From positions 20,802,887 through 20,866,886 of the forward strand of contig CM037597.1 of assembly GCA_021018995.1 (NCBI GenBank): DNA of 64,000 bases, written 5' to 3'. The DNA is from Chloranthus sessilifolius. Taxonomy: Eukaryota > Streptophyta > Magnoliopsida > Chloranthales > Chloranthaceae. Under the pieces are notes generated by a model, which was given only the letters and a program-made list of their open reading frames with translations, was not told the origin of the DNA and did not search any database. Numbering within the stretch: the first letter of the stretch is position 1; each line of letters opens with the position of its first letter. Below, in pieces: positions 36,615 to 48,281 of this stretch. Both the position numbers and the translations under genes were made by a program.

Positions 36615-37599
36615 TTAAGTGATGACGACGAGAGAACCGACGGCTGTGATGTCATCTGGCTTCCCGCCTTGATAGAAGTGTCCGACTTCGAGCATTTATG
36701 GAAAATGGGGTTGAGCGATTTGTGGTCATTTGACTTGATATTGGCAAACTCAACCAATTTAGAAGCAATTTCTTGTGGAATCAGTCCTTCTCTTGTAGCC
36801 TTCACTACCACCTGCTATCTCCCGGTCGGACAAATTATCGAATAACCCATACATTCCGATACGATCCGTAGCCTTCTACCACCCCAAATTGAAACATACT
36901 CATATATATATATATACTGTGTGTGTGTAATATAATTGAATTGAAAATTAAACAAAACATGTATGTATGATTAATAATAAATAATAAATAATAAAAAAAG
37001 GGTAGGTAGGTACACATGCCTTTGGTGGGTGTGTCATTTGAATCCAAAGAATGTTGTTGCAGGGAGATTTGTAGGCGACCCTATTCTTTCTGACCACTAA
37101 TAATCCGCTATCGCCAATGTTGAGCCCTTTTATACTCTGCCATCAAAACACTAGTTAGTAATTCAAAATTCAAATTTCAAAATTCAAAAACGAAGAAGAA
37201 GAAAAAGGAAAATATATTAATTAAGCACCTCATGGTGAAGTGTGAAAATGCAAGCTGTAGAGGCTCCTTGAGATTTGGTGTTGGTGTATGCTTCCTTTAT
37301 AACTCTTGGTAGATCCACCGTAGCTGACATTTTGTTTATTGCTCTTAAAGAGTTGAGCATGAGTTCCCGAGCATATATTCCAGAGTCAATTCCTATCTTC
37401 TTCAAGCCACCCACACCATCAGCCACCCCAATTGTGTTACACTCTCCACAAATAAAATGTGAATCTTCTCCAAGCCCGTTTGATGAAGACGCTTTTGGAA
37501 GATACTTTGATCCTGAAATCAATTTCAGTCTTTTGGGTCCCATAACCTTGGCTTCCTCTTCCCTGGGTAGGTGGGTGGATGGTACAAATCCCAATACAT
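36615..37599 (-). pseudogene. PP2C array unit 12 (exon A open, exon B heavily eroded)
   Basis: Exon A (37229-37599) is open through all conserved motifs, with loss of a few bases near STHLPSRKRK. Exon B (about 37010-37136) has lost roughly 25 bp, including SSSSDTP and YQLG. Exon C (36615-36897) is shifted at VAGTDG, NCSTP and TAVV. The exon C acceptor is altered (ACTCATAT for CTGCATAT). Confidence 0.82.
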
Positions 37600-38765
37600 A
37601 TATTTTTAAAAATATCAACTCTTGATGAATTTGAATGAAAAATGGTCAACTTTGAAGAATGGTAATGCTAAATCGGAAAATAACATAAAACATCTGAAAC
37701 CCTTTTTTTTTAATTAATTAAAATTCCTAAATTAAGTGGCTTACATTGCATGGACTACTAATTAATTTGAATGAAAAAATGGTCAACTACTGAAAAATGG
37801 TATGCTAAATTTGAAATTAACATAAAAAACATCTAAAACCTGTTTATTTTTCTAAAGAATTAAAAAAAAATCTAAATTAAGTGACTTTAATTGCATGGAC
37901 TCGATGAATTTGAATGAAAAATGGTCAATCTGAAATATGGTATGCTAAATTTGAAATCAACATAAAAACATCTAAGACATTGTCTTTTTAATCATTAAAA
38001 AATATATCTAAATTAAGTGACTTCCATTGCATGGACTACCGATGAATTTGAATGAAAAAATGGTCAACTACTGAAAAATGGTATGCTAAATTTGAAATTA
38101 ACATAAAAACATTTAAAACAATTTTTTTTAAAAAACTAATTAAACTAAAAATCCTAAATTAAGTGACTTCTATTGCATGGACTACTAATGAATTTGAATG
38201 AAAAAATGGTCAACTAGTGAAAAAAGGTATGCTAAATCAAAAAATAACATAAAAATATCTAAAACCTTTTTTTTTTAAATTAATTAAAAAAAATCCTAAA
38301 TTAAGTGACTTCCATTGCATGAACTACTGATGAATTTGAATAAAAAAATAGTCAACTACTGAAAAAAGGTATGCTAAATTGGAAAATAACATAAAAACAT
38401 TTAAAACCTTCTTTTTTTTTCAAATTAAAATAAAAATCCTAAATTAAGTGACTTTAATTGCATGGACTACTGATGAATTTGAATGAAAAAATAGCCAACT
38501 ACTGAAAAAAGATATGCTAAATCGGAAAATAACATAAAAACATCTAAAACCTTTTTTTTTAAAAAATTAATTGAAAAAATTTCTAAATAAAGTGACTTCC
38601 ATTATATAGACTACTGATGAATTTGAATGAAAAAATGGTCAACTACTGAAAATTGGTAATGCTGAATCGGAAAATAGCATAAAAACATCTAAAACCTAAA
38701 TCTATTTAAATTTTAAATTAATTAAAAAAATCCTAAATTAGGTGAGTATCATTCATACCTTTGTT

Positions 38766-39754
38766 TTAAGCGATGTGACGAGAGAAAGCTTGACGGCTGT
38801 GATGTCATCTGGCTTCCCGCCTTGATAGAAGTGTCCAGCTTTCTGAGCATTTATGGAAAATGGGGTTGAGCAGTTGTGGTCATTTGACTTGATATTGGCA
38901 AACTCAACCAATTTAGAAGCAATTTCTTGTGGAATCAGTCCTTCTCTTGTAGCCTTCACTACCACCGCAGCTATCTCCCAGTCAGACAAATTATCGAATA
39001 ACCCATCTGTTCCAGCCACGATCACGTCGCCTTCTACCACCCCAAATTGAAGCATCTGCATATATATATATATCTGTGTGTGTAATATAATTGAATTGAA
39101 AATTAAACAAAACATGTATGTATGATTAATAATAAATAATAAATAATAAAAAAAAGGGTAGGTAGGGACCTGCCTTTGGTGGGTGTGTCATTTGGACTAC
39201 TACCAATGTCAATGTTGTTGCACGGGAGATTTGTAGCGACCCTATTCTTTTCGACCACTAATAATCCGCTATATCGGCAATGTTGAGCCCTTTTATACTC
39301 TGCCATCAAAACACTAGTTAGTAATTCAAAATTCAAATTTCAAAATTCAAAAACGAAGAAGAAGAAAAAGGAAAATATATTAATTAAGCACCTCATGGTG
39401 AAGTGTGAAAATGCAAGCTGTAGAGGCTCCTTGAGATTTGGTGTTGGTGTATGCTTCCTTTATAACTCTTGGTAGATCCGTGACATTTTGTTTATTGCTC
39501 TTAAAGAGTTGAGCATGAGTTCGAGCATATATTCGAGTCAATTCCTATCTTCTTCAAGCCACCCACACCATCACCACCCCAATTGTGTTACACTCTCCAC
39601 AAATAAAATGTGAATCTTCTCCAAGCCCGTTTGATGAAGACGCTTTTGAAGATACTTTGATCCCTGAAATCAATTTCAGTCTTTTGGGTCCCATAACCTT
39701 GGCTTCCTCTTCTGCTTTGGGTAGGTGGGTGGATGGGTACAAATCCAAATACAT
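38766..39754 (-). pseudogene. PP2C array unit 13 (exon C near-clean, A and B damaged)
   Basis: Exon C (38766-39055) reads cleanly from MLQFG through DDITAV and shifts only in the last residues. It shares the M-L-Q-F start (GAAGCAT) with unit 14. Exon B (about 39170-39299) is about 20 bp short. Exon A (39392-39754) is 12 bp short, with losses at STVD, AREL, SGIY and ADGVGG. Confidence 0.82.
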
Positions 39755-40908
39755 ATATTTTTAAAAATATCAACTCTTGATGAATTTGAATGAAAAATGG
39801 TCAACTCTTGAAGAATGGTAATGCTAAATCGGAAAATAACATAAAAACATCTAAAACCCTTTTTTAATTAATTAAAATTCCAAATTAAGTGGCTTACATT
39901 GCATGGACTACTAATTAATTTGAATGAAAAATGGTCAACTCTTGAAAAATGGTATGCTAAATTTGAAATTAACATAAAACATCTAAAACCTTTTGTTTTC
40001 TAAATAATTAAAAAAAAATCTAAATTAAGTGACTTTAATTGCATGGACTCTTGATGAATTTGAATGAAAAAATGGTCAATCTGAAATATGGTATGCTAAA
40101 TTTGAAATTAACATAAAAACATCTAAGACATTTTTTTTTTTTAATAATTAAAAAAAATATCTAAATTAAGTACTTCCATCGCATGGACTACCGATGAATT
40201 TGAATGAAAAAATGGTCAACTACTGAAAAATGGTATGCTAAATTTGAAATTAACATAAAAACATTTAAAACAATTTTTTGAAAAACTAATTAAACTAAAA
40301 TCCTAAATTAAGTGACTTCTATTGCATGGACTACTAATGAATTTGAATGAAAAATGGTCAACTAGTGAAAAAGGTATGCTAAATCAAAAATAACATAAAA
40401 ATATCTAAAACATTTTTTTTTAAATTAATTAAAAAAATCCTAAATTAAGTGACTTCCATTGCATGAACTATCATGAATTTGAATAAAAAATGGTCAACTC
40501 TTGAAAAAAAGGTATGCTAAATTGGAAAATAACATAAAAACATTTAAAACCTTCTTTTTTTCAAATTAAAATAAAAATCCTAAATTAAGTGACTTTAATT
40601 GCATGGACTACTGATGAATTTGAATGAAAAAATAGCCAACTACTGAAAAAAGATATGCTAAATCGGAAAATAACATAAAAACATCTAAAACCTTTTTTTT
40701 TTTAAAATTAATTGAAAAAATTCCTAAATAAAGTGACTTCCATTATATAGACTACTGATGAATTTGAATGAAAAAATGGTCAACTACTGAAAATTGGTAA
40801 TGCTGAATCGGAAAATAGCATAAAAACATCTAAAACCTAAATCTATTTAAATTTTAAATTAATTAAAAAAAAATCCTAAATTAGGTGAGTATCATTCATA
40901 CCTTTGTT

Positions 40909-41927
40909 TTAAGCGATGACGACGAGAGAAACGACGGCTGTGATGTCATCTGGCTTCCCGCCTTGATAGAAGTGTCCAGCTTTCTGAGCATTTATGGAAA
41001 ATGGGGTTGGGCAGTTGTGGTCATTTGACTTGATATTGGCAAACTCAACCAATTTAGAAGCAATTTCTTGTGGAATCAGTCCTTCTCTTGTAGCCTTCAC
41101 TACCACCGCAGCTATCTCCCAGTCAGACAAATTATCGAATAACCCATCTGTTCCAGCCACGATCACGTCGCCTTCTACCACCCCAAATTGAAGCATCTGC
41201 ATATATATATATATCTGTGTGTGTAATATAATTGAATTGAAAATTAAACAAAACATGTATGTATGATTAATAATAAATAATAAATAATAAAAAAAAGGGT
41301 AGGTAGGTACCTGTGCACTGGTGGGTGTGTCGCTGGACGAGCTACTACCAAGCTGATACGGGCAATTGAATGAATGTTGTTGCACGGGAGATTTGTAGGC
41401 GACCCTATTCTTTCTGACCACTAATAATCCGCTATCGCCAATGTTGAGCCCTTTTATACTCTGCCATCAAAACACTAGTTAGTAATTCAAAATTCAAATT
41501 TCAAAATTCAAAAACGAAGAAGAAGAAAAAGGAAAATATATTAATTAAGCACCTCATGGTGAAGTGTGAAAATGCAAGCTGTAGAGGCTCCTTGAGATTT
41601 GGTGTTGGTGTATGCTTCCTTTATAACTCTTGGTAGATCTACCGTAGCTGACATTTTGTTTATTGCTCTTAAAGAGTTGAGCATGAGTTCCCGGGCATAT
41701 ATTCCAGAGTCAATTCCTATCTTCTTCAAGCCACCCACACCATCAGCCACCCCAATTGTGATACACTCTCCACAAATAAACAGTGAATCTTCTCCAAGCC
41801 CGTTTGATGGGGACGCTTTTGGAAGATACTTTGATCCTGAAATCAATTTCAGTCTTTTGGGTCCCATAACCTTCGGCTTCCTCTTCCTGCTGGGTAGGTG
41901 GGTGGATGGGTACAAATCCCAATACAT
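40909..41927 (-). CDS. PP2C-type Ser/Thr phosphatase, unit 14: the only unit with all three exons open
   Basis: Exons A (41553-41927, 125 codons), B (41311-41460, 50 codons) and C (40909-41196, 95 codons plus TAA) join in phase 0 through GAG|GTGCTT, GGCAG|AGT, ACAG|GTACCT and ATGCAG|ATG, giving 270 residues. The protein matches the plant PP2C branch typified by plastid/mitochondrial PP2C 26/55/80-like proteins: LKLISGSKYLP, GLGEDSLF, GVADGVGG, GIYAREL, KGLNIGDSGLLVV, SPVQQHSFN, VIVAGTDGLFDN and GGKPDDIT. The acidic residues expected to bind Mn/Mg (GED, ADG, GTDG, DDIT) are present. Family members dephosphorylate Ser/Thr residues. Oddities: GED is followed by SLF instead of SHF, and GVGG by L where relatives usually have W. 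No targeting peptide is present; the start ATG (MYWDLYPST) may be fortuitous, because CACCTACCCAGCAG just downstream looks like a splice acceptor and would mean upstream exons are missing. Expression is unproven. Confidence 0.75.
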
Positions 41928-43052
41928 ATATTTTTAAAAAATATCAACTACAGAAGAATGGTAATGCTAAATCGGAAAATAACATAAAATCATCTGAAAC
42001 CCTTTTTTTTTAATTAATTAAAATTCCTAAATTAAGTGGCTTACATTGCATGGACTACTAATTAATTTGAATGAAAAAATGGTCAACTACTGAAAAATGG
42101 TATGCTAAATTTGAAATTAACATAAAAACATCTAAAACCTTTTTGTTTTTCTAAATAATTAAAAAAAAAAAATCTAAATTAAGTGACTTTAATTGCATGG
42201 ACTACTGATGAATTTGAATGAAAAAATGGTCAACTGCTGAAATATGGTATGCTAAATTTGAAATTAACATAAAAACATCTAAGACATTTTTTTTTTTAAT
42301 AATTAAAAAAAATATCTAAATTAAGTGACTTCCATCGCAAGGACTTCCGATGAATTTGAATGAAAAATGGTCAACTCGAAATATGGTATGCTAAATTTGA
42401 AATTAACATAAAAACATTTAAAACAATTTTTTTTTAAAAACTAATTAAACTAAAAATCCTAAATTAAGTGACTTCTATTGCATGGACTACTAATGAATTT
42501 GAATGAAAAAATGGTCAACTAGTGAAAAAGGTATGCTAAATCAAAAATAACATAAAATATCTAAAACATTTTTTTAAAATTAATTAAAAAATCCTAAATT
42601 AAGTGACTTCCATTGCATGAACTCTTGATGAATTTGAATAAAAAATGGTCAACTAAAAAAATGCTAAATTGGCAAATAACATAAAAACATTTAAAACCTT
42701 CTTTTTTTTCAAATTAAAATAAAATCCTAAATTAAGTGACTTTAATTGCATGGACTGATGAATTTGAATGAAAAAATAGCCAACTACTGTAAAAAGATAT
42801 GCTAAATCGAAAAATAACATAAAAACATCTAAAACCTTTTTTTTTTTTAAATTAATTGAAAAAATTCCTAAATAAAGTGACTTCCATTATATAGACTACT
42901 GATGAATTTGAATGAAAAAATGGTCAACTACTGAAAATTGGTAATGCTGAATCGGAAAATAGCATAAAAACATCTAAAACCTAAATCTATTTAAATTTTA
43001 AATTAATTAAAAAAAAATCCTAAATTAGGTGAGTATCATTCATACCTTTGTT
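41928..43052. repeat. Spacer 14 with a ~40-bp deletion at its start
   Basis: Directly after exon A, ATATCAACTAC jumps to AGAAGAATGGTAATGC, losing the GATGAATTTGAATG core present at this point in other spacers. Later, monomer 4 shows the variant ATCGCAAGG, shared only with spacer 15. Confidence 0.75.
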
Positions 43053-44037
43053 TTAAGCGATGACGACGAGAGAAAGCTGTGATGTCATCTGCTTCCGCCT
43101 TGATAGAAGTGTCCGACTTTACGAGCATTTATGGAAAATGGGGTTGAGCATTGTGGTCATTTGACTTGATATTGGCAAACTCAACCAATTTAGAAGCAAT
43201 TTCTTGTGGAATCATCCTTCTCTTGTAGCCTTCACTACCACATGCTATCTCCCGGTCGGACAAATTATCGAATAACCCATACATTTCCACGATCCACGAT
43301 ACCCCAAATTGAAACATCTGCATATATATATATATCTGTGTGTGTAATATAATTGAATTGAAAATTAAACAAAACATGTATGTATGATTAATAATAAATA
43401 ATAAATAATAAAAAAAAGGGTAGGTAGGTACACAACCTTTGGTGGGTGTGTCATTTGGCCGACTACTACTACCAATTGAATGAATGTTGTTGCACGGGAG
43501 ATTTGTAGGCGACCCTATTCTTTCTGACCACTAATAATCCGCTATCGCCAATGTTGAGCCCTTTTATACTCTGCCATCAAAACACTAGTTAGTAATTCAA
43601 AATTCAAATTTCAAAATTCAAAAACGAAGAAGAAGAAAAAGGAAAATATATTAATTAAGCACCTCATGGTGAAGTGTGAAAATGCAAGCTGTAGAGGCTC
43701 CTTGAGATTTGGTGTTGGTGTATGCTTCCTTTATAACTCTTGGTAGATCCACCGTAGCTGACATTTTGTTTATTGCTCTTAAAGAGTTGAGCATGTGTTC
43801 CCGAGCATATATTCCAGAGTCAATTCCTATCTTCTTCAAGCCACCCACACCATCACGCACCCTAATTGTGTAACCCCCTCCACAAATAAAATGTGAACCT
43901 TCTCCAAGCCCGTTTGATGAAGACGCTTTTGGAAGATACTTTGATCCTGAAATCAATTTCAGTCTTTTGGGTCCCATAACCTTCGGCTTCCTCTTCCTGC
44001 TGGGTAGGTGGGTGGATGGGTACAAATCCCAATACAT
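43053..44037 (-). pseudogene. PP2C array unit 15 (exon A open but metal-site motifs changed)
   Basis: Exon A (43663-44037) is open for 125 codons but substituted in the active-site region: GEGSHF for GEDSHF, GGGYTIRV for GECNTIGV, and RDGVGG for ADGVGG. Losing the GED aspartate should impair metal binding. Exon B (about 43430-43570) is truncated and out of frame. Exon C (43053-43317) is 23 bp short, with losses at VAGTDG, AAVVV and NCSTP. Confidence 0.82.
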
Positions 44038-45200
44038 ATATTTTTAAAAAATATCAACTACTGATGAATTTGAATGAAAAAATGGTCAACTACTGAAGAA
44101 TGGTAATGCGAAACCGAAAAATAACATAAAAACATCTAAAACTCTTTTTTTTTAATTAATTAAAATTTCTAAATTAAGTGGCTTACATTGCATGGACTAC
44201 TAATTAATTTGAATGAAAAAATGGTCAACTACTGAAAAATGGTATGCTAAATTTGAAATTAACATAAAAACATCTAAAACCATTTTGTTTTTCTAAATAA
44301 TTAAAAAAAAAAAATCTAAATTAAGTGACTTTAATTGCATGGACTACTGATGAATTTGAATGAAAAAATGGTCAACTGCTGAAATATGGTATGCTAAATT
44401 TGTAATTAACAGAAAAACATCTAAGACATTTTTTACTTTAAAAATTAAAAAAAATAACTAAATTAAGTGACTTCCATCGCAAGGACTACCGACGAATTTG
44501 AATGAAAAATGGTCAACTCAAAAATGGTATGCTAAATTTGAAATTAACATAAAAACATTTAAAACAATTTTTTTAAAAACTAATTAAACTAAAAATCCTA
44601 AATTAAGTGACTTCTATTGCATGGACTACTAATGAATTTGAATGAAAAATGGTCAACTAGTGAAAAAGGTATGCTAAATCAAAAATAACATAAAAATATC
44701 TAAAACATTTTTTTAAAATTAATTAAAAAATCCTAAATTAAGTGACTTCCATTGCATGAACTCTTGATGAATTTGAATAAAAATGGTCAACTCTGAAAAA
44801 GGTATGCTAAATTGGAAAATAACATAAAAACATTTAAAACCTTCTTTTTTTTTCAAATTAAAATAAAAATCCTAAATTAAGTGACTTTAATTGCATGGAC
44901 TAGTGATGAATTTGAATGAAAAAATAGCCAACTCTTTGAAAAAGATATGCTAAATCGGAAAATAACATAAAAACATCTAAAACCTTATTGTTAAAAAAAG
45001 TAATTGTAAAAATTCCTAAATAAAGTGACGTCCATTATATAGACTATTGATGAATTTGAATGAAAAAATGGTCAACTACTGAAAATTGGTAATGCTGAAT
45101 CGGAAAATAGCATAAAAACATCTAAAACCTAAATCTATTTAAATTTTAAATTAATTAAAAAAAAATCCTAAATTAGGTGAGTATCATTCATACCTTTGTT

Positions 45201-45488
45201 TTAAGCGATGACGACGAGAGAAACGACGGCTGTGATGTCATCTGGCTTCCCGCCTTGATAGAAGTGTCCAGCTTTCTGAGCATTTATGGAAAATGGGGTT
45301 GAGCAGTTGTGGTCATTTGACTTGATATTGGCAAACTCAACCAATTTAGAAGCAATTTCTTGTGGAATCAGTCCTTCTCTTGTAGCCTTCACTACCACCG
45401 CAGCTATCTCCCAGTCAGACAAATTATCGAATAACCCATCTGTTCCAGCCACGATCACGTCGCCTTCTACCACCCCAAATTGAAACAT
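45201..45488 (-). pseudogene. PP2C array unit 16, exon C (separated from its gene by a retrotransposon)
   Basis: This is a perfect 288-bp exon C with TAA stop and TGCAG acceptor. Its matching exons B and A lie at 57141-57743, beyond an 11.5-kb LTR element inserted in the intron 30 bp to the right. Splicing across the element would be needed to join them. Confidence 0.88.
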
Positions 45489-45512
45489 CTGCATATATAT
45501 ATATATATATAT

Positions 45513-45517
45513 GTGTG
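45513..45517. other. Left target-site duplication GTGTG
   Basis: GTGTG precedes the left LTR and GTGTG follows the right LTR (57045-57049). Five bases is the usual Ty3/gypsy duplication length. Because the target is a TG microsatellite, the match is not decisive. Confidence 0.6.
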
Positions 45518-47881
45518 TGTGACAGCCCAAATTTCGGCGCCCCGAAACCCGTGCCATCGGTGGACTGGCGCTAAGGCCGAGCCCGTAATTGTATCACATT
45601 GCGTCTCACAAAGTTGCACAGCGGAATACTAAGCGGAACCACACTGACGAAACTTACATCAAAAGACATATTTCTATCATTTATAACCCAAAAGACGGTT
45701 CTAATCCCCTAGAGATGGAAAAGAACCGTTTGGAACCACCGGTAAGGACCCATCCTTACCGAAACATGGTTCCTCCAAAAGAATATCCAAAAAAAAAATG
45801 TAATTACAGAGTATACTTTTACAACTTTAAAAGCTCTCAAAACATGGATCTAAGGTCTAAGGCCGGACCTACCCCGGTTGGGCACAAACGAAGCAATTCT
45901 CCGGTTCGCCTCTAGATCCTCGCTAGTCAAAGTCGATCCTCGCCTGGTAACTCAGCCCCAACTCTTCTCCCGAACCTGAAATATTAGTGAAGGAATGAGC
46001 TTCATCCAAGCTCGTAGGTAAAACTTATAGCATGCTTATCTAACATCAAATACGTATATCATGGCATGACAAAACGAAACGAAACAAAACGAAACATATC
46101 CAAAGTGATCTCATAGTTTTACACACACATACATATGGATTCATGTTCATGCACACATATCATCTGATGTAAAGAAAAACTTAAAGTGCTTTACTTAAAG
46201 TAATAGAATGAGGAACTATAGCCTCAAGCCCCGATGGAATACCCACCATCACACTCACATGAGTCATATTCACACATATTCAAGGTCCCATAGAGTTGGA
46301 CACTTGCGGACGAAGTACCGTTAACGCAGTAGGGATCACATATCACACAAAGCATATTTAACGTATCACACATACATACGTAACGTATCACACAAAGGGT
46401 GTAATGGATTGGCCGTCATCGTCACGGATATCCCGCCAGCGTCAATACTTATATCCGTCGGTCGGGTATTCACATAACCTCAAATCGTAAGTGCGTACAT
46501 ATAGCTTATCGCCGTGTGTTTGTGATAACTATACATTAGATGAAAACTACTTTGAAACCAAAACTCACACATGCTCATATCACAACGCTCTCGAAATCTC
46601 ATATCTTGCACATGACGTCATATCGAACATATCATAACGGAGGTCACATACTCGAAGCATATACGGAAACATATGTCAAGACTTATGCGGAATTCATATA
46701 TCAAAACATAACGAAAGCACGGTCAAAGCATATCCGAAAATCATATGTCGAAGCAAATACGGAAGTCATATCGAACAAGAGACATATCATGACACAGCAT
46801 ACATATCGTCAAAACAATGCACATGATAGATGGTTTTCCCTACCTCACAAAGTAATTCCTTGCATGCTCATCCTTCACGAAGGTTGGTTCGTTCCACACA
46901 CGTAACCTCACCTAAACAAGGCACACTCATTCATTAGAATGATGTACAACCCACTGTGGAAAGTCCCCCCAGGTTTCCACAGTCAAAACAGAATCAAACC
47001 AGAAAAACAGGGGATTTCGATCGGTCGAATCCAAATTCGAACAGCTAAGGCTGCGTTTTCGAACGGCCGAAAAATGAATTCGACTGGTCGAAATAAATTT
47101 CGACCGGTCAAATTCTACAAGGCAATTTGCATTTTAAATTCGACGGTCGAATTAAAATTGACGGTCAATTTCTCAAAGTCCAAAAATCACCTTCTTTATA
47201 TAGAGTTCGATCGGTCGAAACTAAATTGACTTGGTCGAATTTCACTTAAGTCCGAAAGCCCTTTTGTGGCTATTTCGATCGGTCGAAATGATTTTAAATA
47301 AATTACCGCTTTCTTCAGAATGAGGGTTTCTCACCCTGGGTTCAACCCACTTCGAAAACTCAACTTCTTCTCATCATTTCAACCCAGATTCTACTACTTT
47401 TAGCTTGTTGAAAGCCATCTATAACAGGTATTGAAGTTCCTTACCTAGGTTTGAGCGAGATCTCCTCTAGCTCAAGAAATGCCTAGGGTTCCATGGAGTT
47501 GTCGCAGCTTGGTGGATCCTTGCTCGATTAATGTTCTTCCCTTGACAAATGGATCGATCTCTAGCATTTCACTCGTAGCATTGAATAACCCTAGGTTTGT
47601 CTCTCTCTCTTAACTCTCTTCCCTTTAGCAAGAAATAGAAATAAATGCCCTAGGTTTCTATTTATACCACTTTCTCTCTGACTGGTGTGAAACAGATACA
47701 CCACGATCCCAAAGGTACATGAGCATCAAGCTCTTACACCGGGTCTAGTTATCATCGATCAGGTTCATTGAATTTGATCTATAGACATTACATCATTGTA
47801 AAGAGGCATCCTCGGCTCATGACCCATCGGCACATGTACCGAAGTGTACGGATCAAGGCTATGCAAAGTCGGGATGTTACA
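45518..47881 (-). repeat. 3' LTR (left), 2364 bp
   Basis: The boundaries are set by the shared ends with the right LTR (TGTGAC at the left, GATGTTACA at the right). Near 47015-47290 it holds about nine copies of a TTCGATCGGTCGAA-type motif about 30 bp apart. The open frames inside (for example 45589-45915 and 46540-46905) are repeated in the other LTR and are not recognisable genes. Confidence 0.92.
47015..47290. repeat. TTCGATCGGTCGAA motif cluster in the 3' LTR
   Basis: Near-palindromic motifs occur near 47017, 47047, 47078, 47098, 47140, 47157, 47206, 47229 and 47274 as variants of TTCGAYCGGTCGAA. A corresponding, more degraded set lies at about 56195-56460 in the other LTR. Each could form a short hairpin or bind a dimeric factor; the function is unknown. 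Confidence 0.75.
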
Positions 47882-47891
47882 TCCTCCCCTC
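47882..47891 (-). other. Polypurine tract
   Basis: On the minus strand GAGGGGAGGA sits immediately before the 3' LTR start, the expected place and composition for plus-strand priming in LTR retrotransposons. Confidence 0.75.
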
Positions 47892-48281
47892 GTTAGGAAT
47901 TTTCATCCTCGAAAATGTTCCCAACGAGCAGCACAGTGCCCGAAGAGTAGCTTCGTTTGGCACCATGCATGGCTAAACAATTCCTATCGTTACCAGTAAG
48001 CTCATGCATTGAAAAGAAAAACAGTCTCCACACAGCCAATAGTTTAGACATGTGTGAAGAAAAGCATTAAACATGAACAAAACTCCCTATTCATAAGCAT
48101 AAAAAGGAAATTGGTCCACATAACAAAGGTGGCAAGTCATGCCACAATAGTCTAACCATCAACAGAAATCAAAAGTGGCAGCCATGCCACAATAGTTTAA
48201 AAGATTCATACACTTAATTCCCAACGTAAAGAAAAGAAAGCAAGGAAATCCACATCTCCCAGCCTCTAAGCCTGTGGAGGG
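47892..48281 (-). other. Retroelement 3' untranslated region with hairpin repeats
   Basis: There is no coding signal. Two copies of a GTGGCA...TGCCAC hairpin followed by AATAGT lie at 48129-48151 and 48175-48196. Confidence 0.5.

Noticed and set aside
41197..41421. A single uninterrupted exon B-C protein rich in IYIYIY
   Set aside because: The tyrosine-isoleucine run is the AT microsatellite of an intron with good GTACCT and TGCAG splice sites. I treated it as intron and recorded the read-through only as a finding.
45589..45915. Frame of 108 codons in the left LTR, and similar LTR frames
   Set aside because: They are present in non-coding LTR sequence, disrupted in the other LTR, and without recognisable domains.
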